Shown here in pieces: positions 52,672 to 61,327 of a stretch of DNA of 64,000 nt (the stretch's first letter is position 1; every line of letters starts with the position of its first letter). The notes beneath the pieces were generated by a model. The model saw only the letters and a program-made list of their open reading frames with translations. It was not told the origin of the DNA and did not search any database. This DNA is from Collinsella sp. (lineage in GTDB: Bacteria; Actinomycetota; Coriobacteriia; Coriobacteriales; Coriobacteriaceae), in assembly GCA_019414245.1 (NCBI GenBank), contig DXMK01000007.1, positions 272,959-336,958 on the forward strand, in the 5' to 3' direction. Made by a program: the position numbers and the translations under genes.

Positions 52672-54289
52672 GCTGCAGGTTTCTAACATTGCGCTCATTC
52701 GCGAGGCGACGCTGCTGCCGAGTGCCGGCCTGACTGTCCTGACCGGCGAGACCGGTGCCGGCAAGACCGCGCTGCTCTCGGCCCTCAAGCTTATTTTGGG
52801 TGAGCGCGCGGATTCGTCTATGGTGCGCGAGGGCGAGGCGCTGGCGAGCGTCGAGGCGCGCCTGTTTGACGGCCCGCACGACACGGAGGGCTTCATCGTG
52901 CAGCGCAGTCTTTCTGCCGAGGGCCGCAGCCGAGTGAAGATTGACGGACGCATCGCCAGTGTGCGCGAGCTTTCGGAGCGCGTTGGCGTGATGATGGATC
53001 TGTGCGGCCAACACGAGCACCAGCGCTTGCTCGATCCGGCGCATCATGTTGCGATGGTCGATGCCTGGGCAGGGCGCCCTGCACTCGAGGCGCTCGAGCA
53101 CTACCGCGCCTGCTTTAAGGCTTCGCGCGCTGCCGCTAAGGAGGTTCGACGTGTCGAGGAGGCCTCACGTGCGCGGGGGAGTCGCGTCGAGGAAGCGCGC
53201 TTTGCGCTCGAGCGTATCGGCGAGATCGACCCCAAACCGGGCGAGTATGAGGAACTCGAGGAACTGCTGCCGCGCTCCGAACATGCCGAGGTGCTGGTTG
53301 CCACAGCTAATGATGCCCATGCATCGCTTGCCTCCGAAGGGGGAGCGCTCGATGCCGTGAACAGCGCCGTGGCAGAACTTTCCCGTATGGCTTCCGTCGA
53401 TCGCAAACTTGGCGACATTGCCGATTTGCTTTCGGATGCCTGTATCTCCCTTGAGGATTGCGCGAACGAACTTCGTGCCTATCGCGATGGCGTCGCCTTC
53501 GATCCGCGCGAGCTCGCTCGCATGCGTGAGCGGTATTCCGACCTCAAGGGCCTGCTGCGTCAGTGGGGTCCTACCATGGACGATGTTTTTGCCATGCGCG
53601 ATCGCTCGCAAGAGCTGCTGTCCCTGGTCGATGATGGCGATGAACAGATCAGAAAGGCGCGTGAGGCACTCGGGAGCGCCGAGCACGAGTTGTTTGCCGC
53701 TGCCAAGGCACTTAAGCGCGCTCGCAATGTGGCGGCCCCGCGCTTCTGCCACGAGGTTTGCCGCCAGATGGCTCGCCTGGAGATGGGCGGCGCCGAGCTC
53801 GTCTGGGAGTCGCGTGATCTTCCCCGTGCTGAGTGGACGCCCGTTGGTCCTTCGAGCTACGAGCTGCTATACCGCAGCGGTGCCGGTTTGACTCCACGTC
53901 CCCTGCGCCGCATTGCGTCGGGCGGCGAGCTCAGCCGCGTCATGTTGGCAAGTAAGGTTGTCCTCGGTAACGCGGACGGTGTCGATACGCTGGTGTTTGA
54001 CGAGGTCGATGCCGGTGTCGGTGGCTCCACGGCGCGTGCGCTCGCAGGCGTGCTGGCAGATCTCGCCGCTACGCATCAGGTGATTGTCGTAACCCACTTG
54101 GCGCAGGTCGCCGTCATGGCTGACAAGCATTATGTCGTCAGCAAGGAACCGGGCGACGTTCCCCAGACGCATCTGGATGAGGTGGCTGGGGATGCTCGCA
54201 CCGCAGAGATCGCCCGCATGCTGAGCGGCGATCAGTCCGAGGCAAGCTTGGCCCACGCGAAGCAGATGCTCGAAGAAGCTCGAGGTTAG
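52661..54289 (+). CDS. recN: DNA repair protein RecN
   Basis: SMC-like ATPase recruited to double-strand breaks. 542 aa. MIDELQVSNIALIREATL, Walker A LTGETGAGKTALLSALKLIL (about 28; usual Ser after Lys is replaced by Thr), LCGQHEHQRLLDPAHH, coiled coil, signature ASGGELSRVMLASK, Walker B LVFDEVDAGVGGSTA and the C-terminal VVTHLAQVAVMADKHY. Last gene of the long efp-to-recN run. Confidence 0.96.
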   Translation: MIDELQVSNIALIREATLLPSAGLTVLTGETGAGKTALLSALKLILGERADSSMVREGEALASVEARLFDGPHDTEGFIVQRSLSAEGRSRVKIDGRIASVRELSERVGVMMDLCGQHEHQRLLDPAHHVAMVDAWAGRPALEALEHYRACFKASRAAAKEVRRVEEASRARGSRVEEARFALERIGEIDPKPGEYEELEELLPRSEHAEVLVATANDAHASLASEGGALDAVNSAVAELSRMASVDRKLGDIADLLSDACISLEDCANELRAYRDGVAFDPRELARMRERYSDLKGLLRQWGPTMDDVFAMRDRSQELLSLVDDGDEQIRKAREALGSAEHELFAAAKALKRARNVAAPRFCHEVCRQMARLEMGGAELVWESRDLPRAEWTPVGPSSYELLYRSGAGLTPRPLRRIASGGELSRVMLASKVVLGNADGVDTLVFDEVDAGVGGSTARALAGVLADLAATHQVIVVTHLAQVAVMADKHYVVSKEPGDVPQTHLDEVAGDARTAEIARMLSGDQSEASLAHAKQMLEEARG

Positions 54290-54307
54290 GTCGTATCAGC
54301 GGTGTTG

Positions 54308-54340
54308 GTGGGACAAAATTGACTGAAATTTTTGTCCCAC
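54308..54340. terminator. Palindrome between convergent recN and rpiR (GGGAC core)
   Basis: 11-bp stem GTGGGACAAAA / TTTTGTCCCAC with a loop containing GACT. A shared terminator; the GGGAC core links it to the dispersed family. Confidence 0.7.
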
Positions 54341-54348
54341 TACGCGTT

Positions 54349-55206
54349 TTACTCAACGACCTTATCCGGCTGGATGAGCTCCTCGTAGTAGCTGATATGC
54401 TCACGCGCGTCTTCAATCTCGGGCAGCAGGAAGTTGTAGATGACCTCGATGATCATCGTGGCGCTCATCTTGGAGAATGCGAAGTCGCCCGTTGTCAGCA
54501 GTGCCTCGTGATTGACGGTATTAAAGGTGTAGTCGGCTAGGCGCGCAAGTGGAGACTTGCTGTCGCTGCTGATGACGACTACAGTGGCGCCGCAGTCGCG
54601 AGCCGCTTTTGCCATGCGATTCAGACGGCGAGACTTGCCGGAGTTCGAGATCAGCACGATAACGTCGCCGGGGCGCAACGTGAGCGCAAAGCCGATTGAT
54701 GTCTCGCTGATGGTGCTTGCCATGCAGCGAAGGCCCAGCTGCGAAAACTTAAATGTCGCATCGAGCGCGACCGCGTTCGTATTGCCCACGGCGGCGAACT
54801 CAATAACACCGGCATTCTTAAGCGCGTGTACAACTGCGGCCAACGTGTCGTGATCTATGCCGTCGATGGTCGCATTAAGCTCACTCACCTTGGCGGCGAG
54901 GATATTTTTTAGGCTCTGCTCCATATTATCGAGCGAGACCTCGTCGGTCAGGCCCTCGTTGCGCTGGCTTTCCAAATCCCTCGCCAACGAAAACTGAAAG
55001 CTGCGGAAGCTGCCAAAGCCCAGCTTTCGGCAGAAGCGCGAAACGGTCGCCTCGGACGTGGCGGCAGCGCGCGAGAGCTGAGCGGCCGTGAGGCGTGGCG
55101 CTTCGGACTGGTGTTCCAATATATAGTCGACAATGCGCTGCTCGGACTCGCTGTATCCCTGATGGGTACTAATGAGGGAAAGTGCGCTCTTGCTACTATC
55201 GGTCAT
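54349..55206 (-). CDS. RpiR-family transcriptional regulator
   Basis: 285-aa sugar-phosphate-responsive regulator. I start at ATG 55206 (MTDSSKSALS; CAGGAG upstream) rather than the upstream ATG 55254. N-terminal HTH_6 domain (GYSESEQRIVDYILEHQSEA ... TSEATVSRFCRKLGFGSFR) and a SIS sugar-isomerase domain (ALKNAGVIEFAAVGNTNAVA; VIVLISNSGKSRRLNRMAKA with the S-x-S/G pattern). Divergent from the fructose PTS genes with a 272-bp shared control region, so it most likely regulates them, with a phosphosugar such as fructose-1-phosphate as a plausible effector. Confidence 0.9.
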   Translation of the reverse strand: MTDSSKSALSLISTHQGYSESEQRIVDYILEHQSEAPRLTAAQLSRAAATSEATVSRFCRKLGFGSFRSFQFSLARDLESQRNEGLTDEVSLDNMEQSLKNILAAKVSELNATIDGIDHDTLAAVVHALKNAGVIEFAAVGNTNAVALDATFKFSQLGLRCMASTISETSIGFALTLRPGDVIVLISNSGKSRRLNRMAKAARDCGATVVVISSDSKSPLARLADYTFNTVNHEALLTTGDFAFSKMSATMIIEVIYNFLLPEIEDAREHISYYEELIQPDKVVE

Positions 55207-55286
55207 GGATGGCTCCTGGTTGGCATGAAAATCTAGCTTGATTTGCAATGCCATAGTATACGGGCATTTTCAATTACAAGATACAC

Positions 55287-55351
55287 CTTGCCGTTTCAAG
55301 TGTTGATGGTAAACTTTCACTTGCCGTTTACGGTTATGAAAGAACCTTTCA
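55287..55351. promoter_or_regulatory. Candidate operator region between rpiR and fruA
   Basis: Two direct repeats CTTGCCGTTT (55287-55296 and 55320-55329), 33 bp apart, each containing a TTGCCG that could serve as a -35 box, followed by TGAAAGAACCTTTCA (55337-55351), a 6-bp-armed palindrome of the TGAAA/TTTCA kind seen at several RpiR-family sites. No obvious consensus -10 is seen. Confidence 0.45.
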
Positions 55352-55478
55352 CCGGAGAATTGCGCCTTGTCTCTTCTCACGCGGACGGTAGGTTGGTATC
55401 TTTCAAGTGTGGAAAAACGCGCATCGAAGCGCGTGTAGGGGAGCGCCCGCGGGCGCTGTACTCAAGAAGGAGGGACAC

Positions 55479-57482
55479 ATGGCTAAGTTTGACATCATCG
55501 CCGCGACCGGTTGCCCGACCGGCATTGCGCACACCTTCATGGCGAAGGAGGCGCTGGAGAAGGCTGCTGCCGAGCGAGGTCTGACCATTAAGGTCGAGAC
55601 TCATGGCCAGGTCGGTGTCGAGAACGAGCTCACCAAGAGCGAGATCGCCGGTGCCAAGGCCGTCGTCGTCGCAGCCGATAAGGATGTCCAGGCTGAGCGT
55701 TTCGCCGGTAAGCCCATGGTTTCCGTTGGTGTTTCCAAGGCCCTGTCTGTTGAGGCCGCCGGTAAGCTGATCGACCGCGCGCTCGCCGCCAAGGGCGACG
55801 ACACGGTTGCCGCTGCCGCCGATGTCGAGGACGAGGTCGAGGAGAAGGAGTCCATCGGTCACGTCATCTACAAGCACCTCATGAACGGCGTCAGCCACAT
55901 GCTGGTCTTCGTCGTTGCCGGTGGTGTTCTGACCGCCATTTCGTTCCTGTGGGGCATCACGTCCTTTGATTCGACGGCTGCCGACTACAACAGCTTTGCC
56001 GCGATGCTCAAGATTATCGGCGGTATCGCAATGAACCTCATGGTTCCGGTGCTCTCCGCTTACATCGCCGAGTCCATCGGCAAGCGCCCGGCGCTCGTCC
56101 CCGGTTTCGTCGCCGGTATGATTGCCATCCAGGGCTTGCCTGTTAACGCCGATACCGGCATGATCGACGCCGGTGGCGCAGGTGTGGGCTTTGGCTTCCT
56201 AGGCGGCATCGTCGGCGGCTTCCTCGCTGGCTATGTCATCCTGCTGCTCGAGAAGGTTTTCTCTAAAATTCCTGCGAGCCTTAATGGCCTGAAGGCAATC
56301 TTCCTGTATCCGCTGTGCTCTACCGCCATCGTCGGCCTGGTCATGCTCGGTATTTCCGGCCCCATGGCTGCCATTAACCAGGGCATGATGGATTTCCTGC
56401 AGAGCCTCGGTAACTCCGGTCCGGTGATCCTTGGCCTGGCCATCGGCTGCATGTGCGCCTTTGATATGGGCGGCCCGGTCAACAAGGCTGCTTACGCTAC
56501 TGGCACCTTCCTGCTCGGTACCGCTCTCGAAGCTGGCGTCGGCACCGAGACCTACAACTTCGGCACCAACTTCATGGCTGCCGTCTCCGCCGCTTGCATC
56601 GTTCCGCCGCTGATCACCACCTTCGCCGTCGTTGTCGGCAAGAAGTACTTCAGCCAGGAGGATCATGACGCCGGTATCGTCAACCTCATCCTTGGTTGCA
56701 CCCACATCACCGAGGGCGCCATTCCGTTCATGACCAAGAACATCTGGCCCGTCATGCCCATCATGATGCTCGGTTCTTCCATCGCTTCCATCTTGACCAT
56801 CTTCTTCAACGTTCACGATCCGGCGCCTCACGGCGGCTTCCTGGTCCTGCCCGTTGTCGAGAACGGTCCGCTGTGGGTCCTCGCGATCCTCATCGGCGCT
56901 GTGGTCGGTGGTATCCTGTTCGTGGCCTTCAAGAAGTACGACTTCGAGAAGAATCAGAAGGCCGCTCCTGTAGCCAAGTCCGTTGAGGCCCCCAAGGCCG
57001 CTGCCGTCGAGGCCCCCAAGGCCGAGGCTGCCGACTTCGTGAAGGTCGAGAATGTCTTTGTCGCCGAGGACTTCGCTTCTCGTGACGAGGCTCTGAGCTT
57101 CGTTTCCAACCAGGCTGTCAAGGCCGGTATCGCCAGCGACGCCGACGCCGTGATGAACGCCTTCCTGGCCCGCGAGGCCGAGGGCACCACGGGCATGATG
57201 GAGGGCTTCGCCATCCCGCATGCCAAGTCCGACGCCATTACCGAGGCTGCCGTCATCGTCGTCAAGGACGAGTCCGGTGTGACCGGTTGGGACACCATGG
57301 ACGGCGCTCCCGTCAACGTGGCCATCGCGCTGCTCATCCCGGGTGCCCAGGCCGGCACCACGCACCTTAAGATCCTGTCCAAGGTCGCCGAGGCGCTCAT
57401 GGACGAGGACTTCCGTGCCACCGTCAAGGGTTCCACCGACGCCGCCAAGATCGCCAAGACGATCAACGCCCGCCTGGTCTAA
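55479..57482 (+). CDS. fruA: Fructose-specific PTS enzyme EIIBCA
   Basis: Transports fructose and phosphorylates it to fructose-1-phosphate. ATG 55479 after AAGGAGGG. 667 aa in the order IIB-IIC-IIA: phosphocysteine in IIAATGCPTGIAHTFMA (Cys12), a charged linker (about 105-130), IIC with about 10 membrane segments (LVFVVAGGVLTAISFLWGIT to LWVLAILIGAVVGGILFVAF) and the sugar-binding block GLAIGCMCAFDMGGPVNKAA, then an Ala/Lys linker and IIA with the active His in GFAIPHAKS (about 580). The IIA domain at the C-terminus means no separate FruB is needed apart from HPr. The leader holds the palindrome AGCGCCCGCGGGCGCT (55442-55457). Confidence 0.95.
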   Translation: MAKFDIIAATGCPTGIAHTFMAKEALEKAAAERGLTIKVETHGQVGVENELTKSEIAGAKAVVVAADKDVQAERFAGKPMVSVGVSKALSVEAAGKLIDRALAAKGDDTVAAAADVEDEVEEKESIGHVIYKHLMNGVSHMLVFVVAGGVLTAISFLWGITSFDSTAADYNSFAAMLKIIGGIAMNLMVPVLSAYIAESIGKRPALVPGFVAGMIAIQGLPVNADTGMIDAGGAGVGFGFLGGIVGGFLAGYVILLLEKVFSKIPASLNGLKAIFLYPLCSTAIVGLVMLGISGPMAAINQGMMDFLQSLGNSGPVILGLAIGCMCAFDMGGPVNKAAYATGTFLLGTALEAGVGTETYNFGTNFMAAVSAACIVPPLITTFAVVVGKKYFSQEDHDAGIVNLILGCTHITEGAIPFMTKNIWPVMPIMMLGSSIASILTIFFNVHDPAPHGGFLVLPVVENGPLWVLAILIGAVVGGILFVAFKKYDFEKNQKAAPVAKSVEAPKAAAVEAPKAEAADFVKVENVFVAEDFASRDEALSFVSNQAVKAGIASDADAVMNAFLAREAEGTTGMMEGFAIPHAKSDAITEAAVIVVKDESGVTGWDTMDGAPVNVAIALLIPGAQAGTTHLKILSKVAEALMDEDFRATVKGSTDAAKIAKTINARLV

Positions 57483-57518
57483 TCCCGCAACACGCGAATA
57501 CCATCGCCCCCTGTATAT

Positions 57519-57555
57519 AAGGCGGAGTCCCTCTCCAGGGCCTCCGCCTTTTTTC
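57519..57555 (+). terminator. Terminator of fruA
   Basis: 8-bp outer stem AAGGCGGA / TCCGCCTT enclosing a second GGAG-type stem, followed by TTTTTTC. Confidence 0.8.
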
Positions 57556-57566
57556 TATCCCTCCCA

Positions 57567-57637
57567 TAAGTTGCGGTGAAATAGGGACTGTTTAAACGAT
57601 TCAACCCCAAATTCAGTCCCTATTTCACCGCAACTTA
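57567..57637. repeat. Dispersed intergenic palindrome, long copy
   Basis: Perfect 24-bp inverted repeat (57567-57590 with 57614-57637) around a 23-nt loop. The arms end in TAGGGACTG / CAGTCCCTA, sharing the GGGAC core with the other copies; the loop carries AAACGATT, similar to the loop of the ileS copy. The 98 bases after it (57638-57735) show nothing else recognisable. Confidence 0.8.
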
Positions 57638-57735
57638 CAAAAGGGCATAGAGGGGGCTACCTATCGAGTCTTTGTCGCGAACAGATCATCAGCCAGATTT
57701 CCGTTTGCACGATATTGCTCTGGACCGACCGAGTT

Positions 57736-57896
57736 TCCGCAGCCTGCTCGCCCACAGGGGCCCGTGCGCGGCCTGTGAGATTTATCGCGAGTTCCGCACG
57801 AGCCGAAGAGCACTTAATGTGCTCTTCGTGCGAGCAGGACTGTAGAGCAGGAAATCTCACAGGCCGCGCACGGGCCCCTGTGGGCGAGCAAGCGGA
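57736..57896. repeat. Large cruciform-forming inverted repeat upstream of ptsH
   Basis: Perfect 37-bp arms at 57746-57782 and 57853-57889, an outer TCCGC/GCGGA pairing (57736-57740 with 57892-57896) and an inner hairpin CGCACG...GTGCTCTTCGTGCG (57795-57832). Total about 160 bp. The arms are GC-rich and read on both strands as ACSPTGARARPVR-type peptides, which is a palindrome artefact, not coding. Could be a non-autonomous mobile element or a very strong RNA structure; no T-run follows. ptsH begins 135 bp downstream. Confidence 0.75.
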
Positions 57897-58031
57897 CGAC
57901 AAACACATCTGTCCAATAATTCGTCTGAAACATAATGAAAAACCGTTTGATGTGAGTTAATATAAACAACGTCGTGAATCTGACTCCTGCCACATGCATG
58001 ACAGGGGTTAAACACAAAAAAGGAGTCAACT

Positions 58032-58295
58032 ATGGTTTCTGAGAAGGCTACCCTCGTTAATCCTCAGGGTCTGCACATGCGTCCGGCTGGTCTGTTCGCC
58101 TCCACCATGGGCAAGTACGCCTGTGACGTGACGGTCGTCACCCCCGAGAAGGAGGTCAACGGCAAGTCCCCGATGGCCCTCATGGCTGCTGGTATCCCTT
58201 GCGGTACCGAGGTCGAGGTCAAGTGCGACGGTGCCGACGAGGCCGAGGCTCTGGCTGCTGCCATCGAGCTCATTAAGAGCGGTCTTGGCGAGTAG
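58032..58295 (+). CDS. ptsH: Phosphocarrier protein HPr
   Basis: 87-aa phosphoryl carrier between EI and sugar EIIs. His15 is in NPQGLHMRPAG, and Ser46 in VNGKSPMALMAAG is the HprK phosphorylation site typical of Gram-positives (no hprK in the window). A GGAG site precedes the ATG. Separated from ptsI by a hairpin, which would allow excess HPr. Confidence 0.95.
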   Translation: MVSEKATLVNPQGLHMRPAGLFASTMGKYACDVTVVTPEKEVNGKSPMALMAAGIPCGTEVEVKCDGADEAEALAAAIELIKSGLGE

Positions 58296-58340
58296 AACTC
58301 AAACGGGTCGCATGTTGAACAATTAAGTTCATACTTGGGG

Positions 58341-58376
58341 GCGCAGTGACCTGTATCAAGGTAGCTGCGCTCTTTT
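58341..58376 (+). terminator. Attenuator-like hairpin between ptsH and ptsI
   Basis: Stem GCGCAG / CTGCGC plus inner ACCT/AGGT, followed by TCTTTT. Partial termination here would keep HPr above EI. Confidence 0.6.
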
Positions 58377-58428
58377 GTCATGGATATGGCAAAACGCTTT
58401 ATCACATGGCACGGAGAGAGGAATGGGA

Positions 58429-60132
58429 ATGTATCAGGGAGTCAACGCATCCGAGGGCATCGGAATCGGCACCGTTATGGTCGCCGTCGATCCCGACTTG
58501 ACGTTTGAGCCGCACGAGGTTGCTGATTCGGCAGCAGAGAAGGAGCGCTATCAGACCGCTCTTTCGGTCTTCTGCGAGAAGACCCAGGCTCAGGCCGACC
58601 ACATGAAGGAGACGGTGGGCGAGGCCGAGGCCGAGATCATGAGCGGACACATTGTCCTAGCTCAGGATCCGGGCATGACCGACGCCATCAACGCCGCCAT
58701 TGACGGCGGCACCTGCGCCGAGCAGGCGCTCATGGACACCTCGACCATGTTCGAGAACATGTTCCTGTCCATGGACGACGAGATGTTCCGTCTGCGCGCG
58801 GCCGACATCGCCGACATCCGCACCGGTATTCTGGCCGAGCTGCTGGGCAAGGAGGTCGTCGACCTCTCCGTCCTGCCCGAGAACACCGTCGTTGTCGTGC
58901 ACGACCTCACGCCGTCCATGACCGCCACGATCGATAAGGCCCACGTTGCCGGTATCGTCACCGAGACTGGTGGCCGCACGTCGCACTCCGCAATCATTGC
59001 GCGCGCCCTCGAGATCCCGGCTGTCCTTTCGGTTTCCAACAGCTGCACCGCACTGCGCAACGGCATGACCGTTGTCGTCGACGGTGGCAAGGGTATCGTC
59101 GAGGCCGATCCCGATGAGGAGACGCTCGCCGCTTACACTGCCAAGGCCGAGGCTTTCGCTGCCGAGAAGGCGGCTCTCGAGGCCTTCCGCGGCAAGCCGT
59201 CCGTGACTGCCGACGGCATCAAGAAGATCATTGCCTGCAACATCGGCAACCCCGATGACGTGCCCAACGCGCTCGATCACGATGCCGAGGCTATCGGCCT
59301 GTTCCGTTCCGAGTTCCTGTTCATGGACTCTGCTGAGCTTCCTTCCGAGGAGGAGCAGTTCAACGCCTACCGTAAGGTCGCCAGCGCGCTCAAGGGCGCT
59401 CCGGTCATCATCCGCACGCTCGATGTGGGTGGCGACAAGGAGATTCCGTACCTGCACATGGTCAAGGAAGAGAACCCCTTCATGGGCTTCCGCGCCGTGC
59501 GTTACTGTCTGGCCAACCCCGACCAGTACAAGGTCCAGCTCCGCGCCCTGCTGCGCGCCAGCGCCTTCGGTGACGTCAAGATTATGATCCCGCTCGTCAC
59601 CTGCGTCGAGGAAGTCTTGGCTGTCAAGGAGCTCGTCGAGCAGTGCAAGACCGAGCTAACCGAAGAGGGCCGCAAGTTCAACGAGAACATCGAGGTCGGC
59701 ATCATGGTCGAGACGCCTGCAGCCTCGCTGCTCGCTGACCGCCTGGCCGAGGTCGCCGACTTCTTCTCCATCGGCACCAACGACCTGATCGGCTACACCA
59801 TGTGCGCCGACCGTGGCAACGACACCATCTCCAACCTGTACCAGGTTTACTATCCCGCCGTGCTCCGCTCGCTCAAGAACATCATCGAGAGCGGCGTGAA
59901 GGCCGGCATCATGGTCGGTATGTGCGGCGAGGCCGCTGCCGATCCGTTGCTCGAGCCGCTGCTGATCAGCTGGGGCCTGGAGGAGTTCTCGATGAGCGCT
60001 CCGTCCATCCTGCGCGCCCGCAAGACCATCAGCCAGTGGACCAAGGCCGAGTGCGACGAGCTCGCCGAGAAGGCGCTCGCCTGCAACACCGCTGCCGAGG
60101 TCAAGGCACTGCTCGAGTCCGCAGCTCGCTAA
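58429..60132 (+). CDS. ptsI: PTS enzyme I (PEP-protein phosphotransferase)
   Basis: Transfers phosphate from phosphoenolpyruvate to HPr. I start at ATG 58429 (MYQGVNASEG); GAGAGAGG at 58413-58421 sits too close to ATG 58423. 567 aa: HPr-binding domain, phosphohistidine block GGRTSHSAIIARALEIPAV (His about 187), GLFRSEFLFM, TLDVGGDKEIPYLHM, VGIMVETPAASLLADRLAEV, FFSIGTNDLIGYTMCADR and the catalytic Cys in MVGMCGEAAADP (about 500). Complete for the family. Confidence 0.96.
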   Translation: MYQGVNASEGIGIGTVMVAVDPDLTFEPHEVADSAAEKERYQTALSVFCEKTQAQADHMKETVGEAEAEIMSGHIVLAQDPGMTDAINAAIDGGTCAEQALMDTSTMFENMFLSMDDEMFRLRAADIADIRTGILAELLGKEVVDLSVLPENTVVVVHDLTPSMTATIDKAHVAGIVTETGGRTSHSAIIARALEIPAVLSVSNSCTALRNGMTVVVDGGKGIVEADPDEETLAAYTAKAEAFAAEKAALEAFRGKPSVTADGIKKIIACNIGNPDDVPNALDHDAEAIGLFRSEFLFMDSAELPSEEEQFNAYRKVASALKGAPVIIRTLDVGGDKEIPYLHMVKEENPFMGFRAVRYCLANPDQYKVQLRALLRASAFGDVKIMIPLVTCVEEVLAVKELVEQCKTELTEEGRKFNENIEVGIMVETPAASLLADRLAEVADFFSIGTNDLIGYTMCADRGNDTISNLYQVYYPAVLRSLKNIIESGVKAGIMVGMCGEAAADPLLEPLLISWGLEEFSMSAPSILRARKTISQWTKAECDELAEKALACNTAAEVKALLESAAR

Positions 60133-60150
60133 TTTGGTATCAGAGGTAAC

Positions 60151-60181
60151 CGCGTGGTTGGAATGGGCCGGCCACGCGGCC
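60151..60181 (+). other. Hairpin between ptsI and the first fruK gene
   Basis: 8-bp stem CCGCGTGG / CCACGCGG with a 14-nt loop in the 74-bp gap. No T-run, so more likely an mRNA stability element than a terminator. Confidence 0.45.
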
Positions 60182-60206
60182 CTCACATATACAGGGGGTA
60201 CTGTAA

Positions 60207-61139
60207 ATGTTCTACACGCTAACCGCTAACCCGGCTGTCGACATGACGGTTTCGAGCTCTCCGCTTGAGCCCGACGAGAACGTCCGCACCGGCTCGGCCA
60301 GCTACACGGCTAACGGCAAGGGCCTCGACGTGTCCTTCGCCTTTAAGAAGATGGGCGTCGACACCGTCGCGCTCGGTTTCTTCGCCGGCTTCACGGGCAA
60401 GTTCATCGTCGAGGAGGTCATGAACCTGGGTTGCCTCTGCCGCCCGGTCTGGACCGACGGTATCACGCGCATCAACACCTACGTCAACGATGGCCAGCAC
60501 GAGTACGGCATCCTGAACCCTGGTGCTCCGATCACGCCGCAGCACCAGGAGGAGCTCTACAACATCCTGGACACCGCGGGCGACCTTGAGTGCCTGATCG
60601 TCTCCGGCTCCGTGCCTCCCAAAGCTACGCCCGACTTCCTGGCTCAGGTCATGGAGCACGCTCAGGCTCGTGGCGCCGACGTCGTCCTGGACCTGTCCTC
60701 CGACAAGCTCAAGGAGCTCGCTCACAAGAAGCCGCTGCTCATTAAGCCGAACCATCACGAGATGAAGGCTATCTTCGGCGTGCCGGTCGACACCGACGAC
60801 GAGGTCCGCGTTGCCATGAAGCTGGCTCACGAGGCCGGCGTCCAGAACGTGCTGCTCACCCGTGGTAGCCGCGGTGACGCTTACTTCTCCAACGGCGAGG
60901 ACATCTGGTATGCCAAGCGTGAGTTCAACATCAAGCTGGTTTCTTCCGTCTGCGCCGGCGACTGCACCCTCGCTGCGTTCCTGCACAAGTGGTACAGGGA
61001 TCGCGACAACGTCGAGGAGGCCATGAAGCTCGCTATGGCCACCGGCGCCAACGTCGCCGAGTCCGTCGGCATCGGCGACTTCGGTCACGTCGATGAGTAT
61101 AGCAAGCGCGTTGCTGTCCGCAAGCTCGATCGTCAGTAA
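60207..61139 (+). CDS. fruK: 1-phosphofructokinase-family kinase (FruK), copy 1
   Basis: PfkB-family kinase converting fructose-1-phosphate to fructose-1,6-bisphosphate. 310 aa: MFYTLTANPAVDMTVSSSPL, NGKGLDVSFAFKKMGVDTVA, WTDGITRINTYV, LIVSGSVPPKATPDFL and the catalytic loop SSVCAGDCTLAAFLHKW. The usual GAGDS reads CAGDC here (about 248-253), with the base Asp kept. Belongs to the PTS operon right after ptsI. 1-PFK versus tagatose-6-P kinase is decided by context only. Confidence 0.9.
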   Translation: MFYTLTANPAVDMTVSSSPLEPDENVRTGSASYTANGKGLDVSFAFKKMGVDTVALGFFAGFTGKFIVEEVMNLGCLCRPVWTDGITRINTYVNDGQHEYGILNPGAPITPQHQEELYNILDTAGDLECLIVSGSVPPKATPDFLAQVMEHAQARGADVVLDLSSDKLKELAHKKPLLIKPNHHEMKAIFGVPVDTDDEVRVAMKLAHEAGVQNVLLTRGSRGDAYFSNGEDIWYAKREFNIKLVSSVCAGDCTLAAFLHKWYRDRDNVEEAMKLAMATGANVAESVGIGDFGHVDEYSKRVAVRKLDRQ

Positions 61140-61167
61140 TCGAAACGCGACATATTCGTGCGCATGT

Positions 61168-61198
61168 GGCGCCCCGGTTTCGGCTGGGGCGCCTTTTT
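61168..61198 (+). terminator. Terminator after the first fruK
   Basis: 8-bp stem GGCGCCCC / GGGGCGCC with a 10-nt loop and TTTTT; implies that the second fruK has its own promoter. Confidence 0.85.
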
Positions 61199-61327
61199 GT
61201 TCCGCCACGGGGGAGAGGTGTCCCGCCGTACTTCATCGCTTCCACACCGTTCACCGAGTTGTCCTAGCCTTTTACCGATGCGTGGAATATACTTTCATTA
61301 ACACGTTGCTTCGTGAAAGGAACATTC

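Noticed and set aside
57657..57960. Overlapping ORFs on both strands with similar peptides (ACSPTGARARPVRF)
   Set aside because: The resemblance is produced by the 37-bp inverted repeat being read from both ends. No ribosome sites and no family resemblance.
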